A stretch of DNA of 64,000 nucleotides from Polyangium spumosum (GTDB lineage Bacteria > Myxococcota_A > Polyangia > Polyangiales > Polyangiaceae), in contig NZ_WJIE01000018.1 in assembly GCF_009649845.1 (NCBI RefSeq), forward strand, positions 62,001 to 126,000, written 5' to 3'. Below are positions 36,109 to 44,472 of this stretch, in pieces. The position numbers and the translations under genes are program-made. The notes beneath the pieces are model-generated. The model was given only the letters and a program-made list of their open reading frames with translations, was not told where the DNA came from and made no database searches. Position 1 is the first letter of the stretch; each line of letters begins with the position of its first letter.

Positions 36109-36223
36109 CGGCCGTCTCCGCGTCTCCAGAGGTTCGATCCCCCTCGCGTGACCGTCCCTTCGCCGCCCCCGCGCCCGGCCACGCCCTCCAGCGCGGGACG
36201 TGGTAGGAATGCCGGGGGTCGAT

Positions 36224-39200
36224 ATGAAGCTGGGGGATTACACGCTCGGGGAGCTTTTGTACGAGGGAGCCGAGACGCGCGTCTGTCGCGCAATCCACGC
36301 TCCCTCCGGCGCGCGTGTCGTGGTCAAGTTGCCTCGTCCAGGCGCGCCACGCGCGCGCGTCCGCGGCCGGCTCGCGCACGAGCACGAGGTGCTCGCGAGG
36401 CTCGTCGATGTCCCCGGCGTCGTGCGATCACGCGGGCTCGTCGAGGAGGACGGGGTCCCGGCCCTCGTGCTCGCGGATCCGGGGTTTCGATCGCTCGATC
36501 GTGTCCTCGCCGAGCGCGGGCGGCTCCCGCTCGCCTCGGCGCTCGCGCTCGCCTCGGGCCTCGCGCGTGTGCTCGAAGGCGTACACGCGGCGGGCGTCAT
36601 CCACAAGGACGTCAAGCCGCAGAACGTGCTCGTCGACGAGGCGCTCGAGGCGGCCGTGCTGCTCGATTTCGGCATCGCCTCGCCGCTGCCACGCGAGGCC
36701 ACCGCCGCGACCGTGCCCGAGCAGCTCGAAGGGACCCTCGCGTACATCTCGCCCGAGCAGACCGGGCGCACCGCCCGCGCCCTCGACGCGCGTACCGATC
36801 TTTATTCGCTGGGCGTGACGCTCTTCGAAATGCTCGCCGGCGGGCGCCCGTTCGACGGCAAGGACGCGCTCGCGCTGGTGCACGCGCACCTCGCCAAGAG
36901 CCCGCCGGCCCTCGACAGCGTGGCCCCCGGCGTGCCCGCCGCCGTGGCGGCGATCGTCGCGCGTTTGCTGGAGAAGGAGCCGGATCGCCGGTATCGCTCG
37001 GCCCGAGGCGTCGCCGAGGACCTCGCCGTCGCGCGGCGTGAGCTCGCGGCGCGGGGCGCGGTCGCGCCGTTCGAGCTCGGGACGCGGGATTTCTCGTCCG
37101 AGGTGCGTCCGCCGCAGGTGCTCATCGGTCGCGAGGCCGAGCTCGCGCACATCGAGCAGGCCTTCGAGCACGCGGCCTCCGGCGGCGTGTCGCTCGTGCT
37201 CGTCGGTGGCCCCTCCGGCATCGGCAAGACCGCGCTCGTGCGCGCGGTGCACCCGAAGATCGCGGGCGCGGGGCGCGGCACGTTCGTGTCGGGCAAGCAC
37301 GATCAGCTCGCGCGCTCGACGCCCCTCGCGGCCATGGCGCAGGCGTTCGGCGGGCTCGCGCGGCAATGGTTGTCGAGCTCCGACGCGGCGCTCCGATCGA
37401 TCTGCGATCACCTCCAGAGCCGCGTCGGCGACAACGTCCGGCTGCTCGCGGACGTCGTCCCGGAGCTCGAGCTCGTGCTCGGCGACGTAGCGCCCGTCCC
37501 GCCGGCCCTCGGGGATCAGGTCCTGCATCGCCAGAAGCTCACGTGGCTCGCGTTCGTGCGAACGGTGACGTCGTTCAGCGAGCCGCTCGTGATGTTCCTC
37601 GACGATGTGCAATGGGCGGACGGCGCGACGCTGGTGATCCTCGAGGCCTTGCTGACGGACGTGGAGAGCCGATCGCTGCTCGTCGTCGCGGCCTTCCGCG
37701 ACAACGAGGCCCCGCCCGAGCACCCGCTCTGGAAGCTCGTCGCGGCGGTGGAGAAGGGCCACGCGAAGGTGTCGCGGCTCTCGGTGCGTCACCTCGACGA
37801 GGACGAGACGCGGCGGTGGACGGCGCACGTGCTGGAGTGCCCCGCCTCGGATGTCGCGTCTCTGTCGCGTTTGCTCTGGCAGAAGACACGCGGCAACCCG
37901 TTTTTCCTGGAGCAGCTCCTGCTCTCGCTGCATCGCCGAGGCCACGTGCGGCGGGATCGGGAGGGCGGCGCGTGGTCCTGGGATCAGGCGGCGATCGAGC
38001 ACGCCGACGTGACGGACAACGTGATTCACCTGCTCACGCGCGAGATCGCGACGATGCCGGCGGAGACGCGGAAGCTGCTCGGCTTCGCCGCGTGCGCCGG
38101 GCACGTGTTCCAGCTCCAGGACCTCGAGCGGCTGAGCGGGCTCTCCCCCGAGGTGGTGACCGGCGCGCTCTGGCCCGCGCTGCGCGAGGAGCTCGTGGTG
38201 CCGGTGGGCGCGGACTACCGCCTGGAGCTGGCGCTGCCCGGCGAGGACACGCGGCGCGGGCGAGCCACGTACCGCTTCCTGCACGATCGCGTGCAACAGG
38301 CGAGCTACGAGGGCCTCTCCGCCGACGAACGCGAGAGGGCGCACCGGGAGATCGGAGAGCGCTTGCTCACGCGTCACCGCGCCGAGGGGGGATCGGCGCA
38401 GAGCCTGCTCGAGCTCGTCCGCCACGCGAACCTGGGCGCGCGGCTCGCGACGGACGACGAACGCAAGGAGCTCGCGCGGCTGAACCTCGAGGCCGCCCGC
38501 GCGGCGAAGGCCGCCGGCTCGCACCGGCTCTTCGCGAGCCTGCTCGACACGGCGCGATCGCTGCTCGGCGAAGCGGGGGCCGCGGCGGAGCCTGCGCTCG
38601 CCGTGGAGATCACGATCGAGCGGATCGAAGCGGCGTACCTGCTGCGGGACTTCGACGACGTGGAGGCGTGGGCGACGGCGCTGCTCGTGTTGCCCCTGCC
38701 CGCGGCGGCGCGGCTCGCGGCCCACGAGGTGCGCGTCCGCTCGTGCCTGGCCACGAGCCAGTATGCCCGCGGGGTCGCGATCGGCCTCACGGCGCTCGCC
38801 GAGCAGGGCATCACGTTCCCCGAGGACGAAGAGAGCTGCCTCGCGGCGGTGATGGCCGAGTCGGCGGCGATCTCCGCGCGGTTCGACGCGGATCCCGGGG
38901 TCTTCGATCGGCTGCCGATCGACACGTCGGTGGAGAACCTCCTGCTCGACGCGATGCGCGCGCAGATGCTCCTCTGCGGCGCGCTCGGCGGGCGGCAGGC
39001 GCTCGGCATGCTCCAGCTCGTGCGGGTCGTCGCGCAGACGCTCGAGCGCGGCGCGATCACGCCCGTCGCGCCGCTCGTCATCAGCTCGTTCGGGCACCTC
39101 TGGTCGGCCCTCACCGGGCAGTACCGCGAGGCCGCGCGCTGGGTCGCGCCGGGGCAAGACGCCGCCCGGCGCGCCCGTTCGCCGTCGCTCGCCGAGTGTT

Positions 39201-42151
39201 TGTCGTATCAGGCCGTGTACACGACGTACTTCCGGCCGGTGGACGAGTCGCAGCCGATCCACGAGCAGGCGACGGCCACGGGGCTCCGGCTCGGCTCGGT
39301 CCAGGGGACGAGCTGGGGGCTCGGCAACGAGCTCTTCTCGTACCGGCTCTGGCGTGGCCAGCCGCTCGCCGCGGTCGAGGCGTTCCGGGCGACGAACCTG
39401 CCGATCATGCTGCGGGCCGGCGACACCCACGGCCGCAACCACTTCGAGCTCGCCGCCGCGTATTGCGCCGCGCTCATGGCCCCGACGCCCGAGCGCTTGC
39501 TCGCGGACGAGCCACTCGCGACGAGCTCGGGCGCGCTCGCGGCGGAGGGCGAACACATCGTCGCCGTGCACGCGCGTATCCTCGAGGCCTACGTCTTCCT
39601 CGTGGTGGGCAAGTACGACCGCGCGCTCGCGCGGATCCTCGAAGCCGACGCGGGCAAGGCGCTGCTCTATGGCCTCACGCCCGTCACGTACATCCCGCTC
39701 TGGCTCGCGCTCGCGGCGGCGCGGATGCTCGAGAGGACGACGGACGCCGAGGCGCGGCGCGGGCTCCTCGGCCACGTCGAGCGTGGGCTCGAGACGTGGC
39801 GGTACCTCGCGGAGGGGAACGCGGAGAACTTCCTCCACGGCCTGCGCCTGATCGAGGCCGAGCACGCCCGGGTGCACGGGCGGATCGAGGAGGCGATGGC
39901 CCGGTACGACGAGGCCATCTCGCGCGCCGCGCGGCAGGGGTTCCTGCACATCGCGGCCCTCGCGGCGCTGCTCGCCGCCGACATGCACGCGGACGCGGGC
40001 CGCGGGCGGATCGCCTCGACCTACTTCGTGATCGCGCGGGACGCTTGTGATCGGTGGGGCGCGCAGGCGCTCGTCGCCCACCTCGACGCGACGTACCCCG
40101 AGGTCCAGCGGGCAGGCCGCTCGCCGGCCACGTCCGCGGCGCTCATGACGAACCACACGACGACCACCACGGCCGGCACCCTGGCCCTGGAGCTCTCGAC
40201 GGTGGTGCAGGCGGCGCAGGCGCTGTCGAGCGAGCTCGATCCGGATCGCGTGGTCGCCCGCTTGATGGAGCTCGTCCTCTCGAACGCGGGCGCCGAGCGT
40301 GGGGCGCTCTTGCTCGGCGACGGCGAGGCGCTGTCCGTCGTGGCGCGGCTCTCCGTGGAGGGGCCACGTATCGAGGCGGGCCTGTCCGAGCCGCTGGAGC
40401 GGAGCCGCGGCCTGGCGGTGACGGCGGCGCATTACGTGGCGCGGACGCGGGAGCCACTCGTGTCGAGCGACGCGGCCGCCGACACGCGTTTCGCGGGGGA
40501 CGAGCACGTGGCGCGTGAGGGGATCCAGTCGATCCTCTGCTTGCCGCTGCGCCACCGCGCCCACCTCGTGGGCGTGCTCTACCTGGAGCACCGGACGCGG
40601 TCGGCGTTCCCGGCGTCCCGCGTCGAGCTCCTGTCGATCCTCGCGTCGCAGGCGGCGATCGCCGTGGAGAACGCGCTTCTCTACCGGGACCTGGAGACGA
40701 AGGTCGCCGAGCGGACGGCGGAGCTCCGGGTCGCCAAGGAGGCCGCCGATCGGGCGAACCAGGCGAAGAGCGCCTTCCTCTCGAACATGAGCCACGAGCT
40801 ACGCACGCCGCTGAACGGCATCCTCGGCTACGCGCAGATCCTGGAGCGGTCGGAGGGGCTCTCGCCCAAGGACCGCGCCGGCGTCGGCGTCATCCGCAAA
40901 TCGGGCGAGCACCTGCTCGGGCTCATCAACGAGGTCCTGGACCTCGCGAAGATCGAGGCGGGCAAGGTCGACTTCGCGCCCTCGCCCGTCCACTTCCCGG
41001 ACTTCCTCCCGACCGTGACGAGCCTCTGCCAGGTCCGCGCCCAGCAAAAAGGGATCTCGTTCTCGTGCGTGCAGGCCGGCGCGCCGCTCGCGTGGGTCCA
41101 CGTGGATCCGAAGCGGCTCACGCAGGTCTTGCTGAACGTGCTCGGCAACGCGATCAAGTTCACGGAGCGCGGCGGCGTGGTGCTGCGGGTCGAGGCCGAG
41201 GCGGGCGCGCCGGGGCGGCGGACGGTGCGGTTCCGGGTCGAGGACACGGGGCCAGGGATCTCGAAGGAGGACCTCGTGTTGATCTTCGAGCCCTTCGAGC
41301 AGGTCGGCGACAAGGCCACGCGGCGGGAGGGATCGGGGCTCGGGCTCGCCATCACGAAGACGCTCGTCGAGCGGATGGGCGGGCGGATCGAGGTGGAGAG
41401 CGAGGTCGGCCGGGGCAGCACGTTCCTCCTCACGCTGGAGGTCGAGGAGCTCGCGAGCCCGGCGGCGCCGCAGGCACGACCGAACCCGAGCGCCATCACG
41501 GGTTATCGCGGCGAGCGCCGGCGCATCCTGCTCGTGGACGACAACGACGACAGCCTCGCCTGGCAACACGACCTGCTCGGCAAGCTCGGCTTCGAGGTCG
41601 CGACGGCCGGCGACGGCGCGGCCGCGATCGAGGCGGCGGGCAAAGCGCGGCCTTCCCTCGTCGTGATGGACCTCATGATGCCCGGCGTCGACGGGCTCGA
41701 AGCGACGCGGCGGCTGCGGGCGACGCCGGCCTTCCGGGATCTGCCGATCGTCGCCTGCTCGGCGAGCGTGAGCGAGGAGCAGCGGCGAAGGGCCCACGAG
41801 GCGGGCTGCGACGTGTTCTTGCCGAAGCCGATCCGGATCGACGTGTTGCTCGAGGCGCTGGAGAAGCAGCTCGGGATCACGTGGATCCACGCGGAAGGCG
41901 CGGACGCGGGCCCGAGCGAGCCGCGGGCGGAGGCGGCGTCCACGAAGGAGCGTCCGCCGGCCGGGACGATCACCACGCTGCTGGATCTGGCGCGGCGTGG
42001 TCGGATCCGCGCGGTCGTCGAGGAGGCGCGCCGCCTCGAAGCGGCCGAGCCCGCGCACGGGCCGTGGTTCGCCGAGGTGCGGGCGCTCGCGTCGTCCTTC
42101 CAGGTGCCGAAGCTCCGCGAGCTGCTCGGCATCGACCCGCCGGCGGGTTGA
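36224..42151 (+). CDS. Multidomain Ser/Thr kinase - ATPase - GAF - hybrid histidine kinase with receiver domain
   Basis: About 1,975 residues from ATG 36224 (GGGGG upstream; ATG 36209 also possible). Kinase (IHKDVKPQN, Asp 129), AAA ATPase (Walker A GGPSGIGKT near 328; FLDDVQWADG), a helical TPR-like stretch, one GAF (about 1323-1486), HisKA with NMSHELRTPLNGI (His 1524), HATPase_c, receiver domain (ILLVDDNDDS, phospho-Asp 1816, KPI) and a short helical tail. It is a paralogue of the preceding gene but adds a receiver and lacks one GAF. The two may phosphorylate a common target. Its TGA abuts the stop of the convergent REC-STAS gene. Confidence 0.93.
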   Translation: MKLGDYTLGELLYEGAETRVCRAIHAPSGARVVVKLPRPGAPRARVRGRLAHEHEVLARLVDVPGVVRSRGLVEEDGVPALVLADPGFRSLDRVLAERGRLPLASALALASGLARVLEGVHAAGVIHKDVKPQNVLVDEALEAAVLLDFGIASPLPREATAATVPEQLEGTLAYISPEQTGRTARALDARTDLYSLGVTLFEMLAGGRPFDGKDALALVHAHLAKSPPALDSVAPGVPAAVAAIVARLLEKEPDRRYRSARGVAEDLAVARRELAARGAVAPFELGTRDFSSEVRPPQVLIGREAELAHIEQAFEHAASGGVSLVLVGGPSGIGKTALVRAVHPKIAGAGRGTFVSGKHDQLARSTPLAAMAQAFGGLARQWLSSSDAALRSICDHLQSRVGDNVRLLADVVPELELVLGDVAPVPPALGDQVLHRQKLTWLAFVRTVTSFSEPLVMFLDDVQWADGATLVILEALLTDVESRSLLVVAAFRDNEAPPEHPLWKLVAAVEKGHAKVSRLSVRHLDEDETRRWTAHVLECPASDVASLSRLLWQKTRGNPFFLEQLLLSLHRRGHVRRDREGGAWSWDQAAIEHADVTDNVIHLLTREIATMPAETRKLLGFAACAGHVFQLQDLERLSGLSPEVVTGALWPALREELVVPVGADYRLELALPGEDTRRGRATYRFLHDRVQQASYEGLSADERERAHREIGERLLTRHRAEGGSAQSLLELVRHANLGARLATDDERKELARLNLEAARAAKAAGSHRLFASLLDTARSLLGEAGAAAEPALAVEITIERIEAAYLLRDFDDVEAWATALLVLPLPAAARLAAHEVRVRSCLATSQYARGVAIGLTALAEQGITFPEDEESCLAAVMAESAAISARFDADPGVFDRLPIDTSVENLLLDAMRAQMLLCGALGGRQALGMLQLVRVVAQTLERGAITPVAPLVISSFGHLWSALTGQYREAARWVAPGQDAARRARSPSLAECLSYQAVYTTYFRPVDESQPIHEQATATGLRLGSVQGTSWGLGNELFSYRLWRGQPLAAVEAFRATNLPIMLRAGDTHGRNHFELAAAYCAALMAPTPERLLADEPLATSSGALAAEGEHIVAVHARILEAYVFLVVGKYDRALARILEADAGKALLYGLTPVTYIPLWLALAAARMLERTTDAEARRGLLGHVERGLETWRYLAEGNAENFLHGLRLIEAEHARVHGRIEEAMARYDEAISRAARQGFLHIAALAALLAADMHADAGRGRIASTYFVIARDACDRWGAQALVAHLDATYPEVQRAGRSPATSAALMTNHTTTTTAGTLALELSTVVQAAQALSSELDPDRVVARLMELVLSNAGAERGALLLGDGEALSVVARLSVEGPRIEAGLSEPLERSRGLAVTAAHYVARTREPLVSSDAAADTRFAGDEHVAREGIQSILCLPLRHRAHLVGVLYLEHRTRSAFPASRVELLSILASQAAIAVENALLYRDLETKVAERTAELRVAKEAADRANQAKSAFLSNMSHELRTPLNGILGYAQILERSEGLSPKDRAGVGVIRKSGEHLLGLINEVLDLAKIEAGKVDFAPSPVHFPDFLPTVTSLCQVRAQQKGISFSCVQAGAPLAWVHVDPKRLTQVLLNVLGNAIKFTERGGVVLRVEAEAGAPGRRTVRFRVEDTGPGISKEDLVLIFEPFEQVGDKATRREGSGLGLAITKTLVERMGGRIEVESEVGRGSTFLLTLEVEELASPAAPQARPNPSAITGYRGERRRILLVDDNDDSLAWQHDLLGKLGFEVATAGDGAAAIEAAGKARPSLVVMDLMMPGVDGLEATRRLRATPAFRDLPIVACSASVSEEQRRRAHEAGCDVFLPKPIRIDVLLEALEKQLGITWIHAEGADAGPSEPRAEAASTKERPPAGTITTLLDLARRGRIRAVVEEARRLEAAEPAHGPWFAEVRALASSFQVPKLRELLGIDPPAG

Positions 42152-43054
42152 TCAGCGAAGCGCGGCGCCGCACTCGCGTGTCGCGAGCCGAATACCTTCC
42201 TTCAGCGTGGCGCGCGTGGGGATCCCGCCGAGGTCGATCCCTTCGTGGATGATCGTCCGCGCCGCGTTGCCCGACATGCCCGTGAGCACGACCTGCGTGC
42301 CGAGCAGCGCGAGCCCGTCGCGGAGGCGCGGCAACATCGGCGCGACGCGCGTGCCTCGGCCTCGTAGGCCCGTGAGGTCGACGATGACGAACCGGGCCCG
42401 CGCCTCCGCGGCCCCCTGCAGGGCGGCGTCGAGCATCTGGGTCGCCCGGTCCTCGTCCATCGCGCCGACGATCGGCATCACGAGCACGCCCTCCGAGATG
42501 GGCACGAGCGGCGTCGAGAGCTCGAGCAACCTCGCGCGCTGCGCCTCCACGATTTGCTGGTGGAGCTTGCAGCGCTCCTCCTCGGCCATGCGCCGCTCGG
42601 CGAGCTCGGCCTCGAGCCGGGTGCGTGTATCGTCGAGCTCCGCGTTTTTCTCGCGCAGGGCCTTCGTCGTCTTGCAGAGCGAAAAATGCAGCCGGAAGCG
42701 CGCGAGCAGCTCCTCCACGTCGAAGGGCTTGCCGATGTAATCGACGGCGCCCATCCGCAGACCCTTGAGCTTGCTCTCCCGGTCGGAGAGCGCCGTCATG
42801 AAGATGACCGGCACATCCTGGGTCTCGGGACACTGCTGCATTCGCTGGCAGAGCTCGAAGCCATTCACGTCCGGCAGGTTCACGTCGAGGAACACGAGAT
42901 CCGGACGCTCCTCGCCGAGCATCTGCCAGGCGGATCGGCCGTCGGTCGCGACCGCGATCTCGGTCCCTTCGTTCTGCAGGACCATCGTGAGGACATCGAG
43001 GTCGACGTGGTTGTCGTCGACGACGAGCACGAGCCCATCGAGCGCAGCGGTCAT
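42152..43054 (-). CDS. Response regulator with coiled coil and STAS (RsbR/stressosome-like) domain
   Basis: 300 residues. REC domain 1-125 (VLVVDDNHVDLDV; phospho-Asp 57 in LVFLDVNLPD; Lys in IGKPFD), a coiled coil about 125-190, then a STAS domain (about 190-295) with PLVPISEGVLVMPIVG, ARFVIVDLTGLRG and VVLTGMSGNAARTI. STAS partners with anti-sigma or stressosome kinases. Linking REC to STAS gives phosphorylation control of such a module. It is the natural candidate target for the neighbouring histidine kinases. It is convergent with the hybrid kinase, with no bases between stops (TGATCA). Confidence 0.93.
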   Translation of the reverse strand: MTAALDGLVLVVDDNHVDLDVLTMVLQNEGTEIAVATDGRSAWQMLGEERPDLVFLDVNLPDVNGFELCQRMQQCPETQDVPVIFMTALSDRESKLKGLRMGAVDYIGKPFDVEELLARFRLHFSLCKTTKALREKNAELDDTRTRLEAELAERRMAEEERCKLHQQIVEAQRARLLELSTPLVPISEGVLVMPIVGAMDEDRATQMLDAALQGAAEARARFVIVDLTGLRGRGTRVAPMLPRLRDGLALLGTQVVLTGMSGNAARTIIHEGIDLGGIPTRATLKEGIRLATRECGAALR

Positions 43055-43189
43055 GCTTCTCCCATCCGATGAGGTCAGCCGCCTTCCCCGCCGTCGCCCC
43101 GGATCGCGACGATATGCGACGGGCACGCCCATCGCAACGATGGCGACGACGAGAAGAGCATTTCGCAGCGGCGAGAAGGAAGGTTCCAC

Positions 43190-43630
43190 ATGGCAGACCA
43201 GGGAGCTCAGGGGGGCGCGCGGCTCGACCACGTCTCGCGGCGCATCGTCGAGCACATCGAGCAGGTCGGCGGGTTGCCGCAGAAGGTGCGCACGCCGGAG
43301 GCCGCCGCGGCGGTGCTGTGTGTGCTCTCGCGCCGCCTGAGCAAGGGGCAGGCGCAGGACCTCGCGAACAACCTGCCCGAGGCCCTGCAGGCCCTCGTGC
43401 AGCCGTGCGCGGCGCACCGCGGGCTCGCGAGTGACGTCTTCGACCGGGACGAGTTCCTGCGCCTGCTCGCCGATCACCTGCAGATCGATGTGGCCGATGC
43501 CGAGCGCGTGGCCCGCGCGGTGCTGCAAGGCGTGCACGAGGTCCTCCCGCAGGGGGAGCTCGAGCACATCCGCGGCCAGCTCCCTTCGGAGCTCTGGCAG
43601 CTCTGGGGGCCTCGCCGCGCCGCCGCCTGA
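43190..43630 (+). CDS. DUF2267 family protein
   Basis: 146 residues; GGAAGG lies upstream of the ATG. DUF2267: paired helical motifs with VLCVLSRRLSKGQAQDLANNLPEAL (quoted as AAVLCVLSRRLSKGQAQ) and VARAVLQGVHEVLPQGELEHI, the hallmark L-x-x-L-P pattern. Function of the family is unknown; it occurs with stress and ion-transport genes. It is convergent with the KtrA-like gene. Confidence 0.92.
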   Translation: MADQGAQGGARLDHVSRRIVEHIEQVGGLPQKVRTPEAAAAVLCVLSRRLSKGQAQDLANNLPEALQALVQPCAAHRGLASDVFDRDEFLRLLADHLQIDVADAERVARAVLQGVHEVLPQGELEHIRGQLPSELWQLWGPRRAAA

Positions 43631-43637
43631 CGCCGCG

Positions 43638-44321
43638 TCAGTCCCCCACCTCGGCGACGAACCTGCTCACGTCGTCGCCGTACCCGACCAGCAAGAGCGT
43701 ATCCCCCTCCTGGATCACGTACTCGGGCATCGGCGTCTCCAGCCGGGTGCGCTCGCCGGGCACGCCCGTGCCGTGCCGGCGCACCCCGAGGACGTTGATC
43801 TGGTACCGCCTCCGGATCTGGGCGTCGGCGAGCGTCTTGCCGACGAGCGAGCCGCGGGCGTCCCAGGGCACCACGCGGTAATGGCTCGCGAGATCGAGCA
43901 GGTCCTGCGCGAGCGGCATCGTGATGTCCGCGCCGACCCGGCGGCCCATCTCGGTCTCGACCTGGATGACCCGCTTGACGCCCACGGCCCGCAAGATGTC
44001 GGCCTTTCGCTCCGTGGCGGCGCGCGCGATGACCTCGGGCACCCCGAGCCGCACGAGCGACGCGGCGCAGAGCACCGAGGGCTCGAAATGCTCGCCGAAC
44101 GTCACCACGGCCGTGTCCACGTATTGCGCGCCGATGCCCTCGAGCACGTTGGGCATCGTGGCGTCACCCACGAAGGCCGCGGACGTCTTGTCCTTGATGG
44201 CGTCGACCGCCGCGGGGTCGTTGTCCACGGCGATGACCTCGGCGTGGCTCTTCCACAGGGTCTCGACGATCGACGTCCCGAACCGGCCGAGGCCAACGAC
44301 GAGCACACTCTTGGCTTTCAT
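43638..44321 (-). CDS. TrkA/KtrA-type K+ channel regulatory subunit
   Basis: 227 residues. RCK N domain with Rossmann motif VLVVGLGRFGTSIVETL (5-21) and VIAVDNDPAAVD; RCK C domain about 140-225 (INVLGVRRHG, GDTLLLVGYGDDV). It binds NAD(H)/ATP and gates the membrane subunit encoded divergently at 44473, so the two form a Ktr/Trk-type K+ uptake system. The genes share a 151 bp intergenic region where both promoters should lie. Confidence 0.94.
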   Translation of the reverse strand: MKAKSVLVVGLGRFGTSIVETLWKSHAEVIAVDNDPAAVDAIKDKTSAAFVGDATMPNVLEGIGAQYVDTAVVTFGEHFEPSVLCAASLVRLGVPEVIARAATERKADILRAVGVKRVIQVETEMGRRVGADITMPLAQDLLDLASHYRVVPWDARGSLVGKTLADAQIRRRYQINVLGVRRHGTGVPGERTRLETPMPEYVIQEGDTLLLVGYGDDVSRFVAEVGD

Positions 44322-44472
44322 GGTGGCAATTTCCGCCCTGCAGCAGGAGCCGCGGGCCGCCGCAGCTTGGCACGAGGCGCGGGATCGCCGCCAGCGAGCG
44401 TCGACGTGAAAAGGAAAAGGGAGACGCGGCGGGCTGCGGGCTCGCTTGACAGCCGCGGGGTCGCCTGTGTGA

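Noticed and set aside
36428..40795. A 1,455-codon open frame antisense to the second giant kinase
   Set aside because: It is a by-product of high GC third positions in the real gene. Its translation has no recognisable domain, and the plus-strand frame has complete kinase and histidine kinase motifs.
44446..44451. A perfect TTGACA -35 box upstream of the K+ transporter gene
   Set aside because: At normal spacing the -10 would fall on the start codon (44473) and no good -10 is seen, so I do not call a promoter there. A later start codon could revive it.
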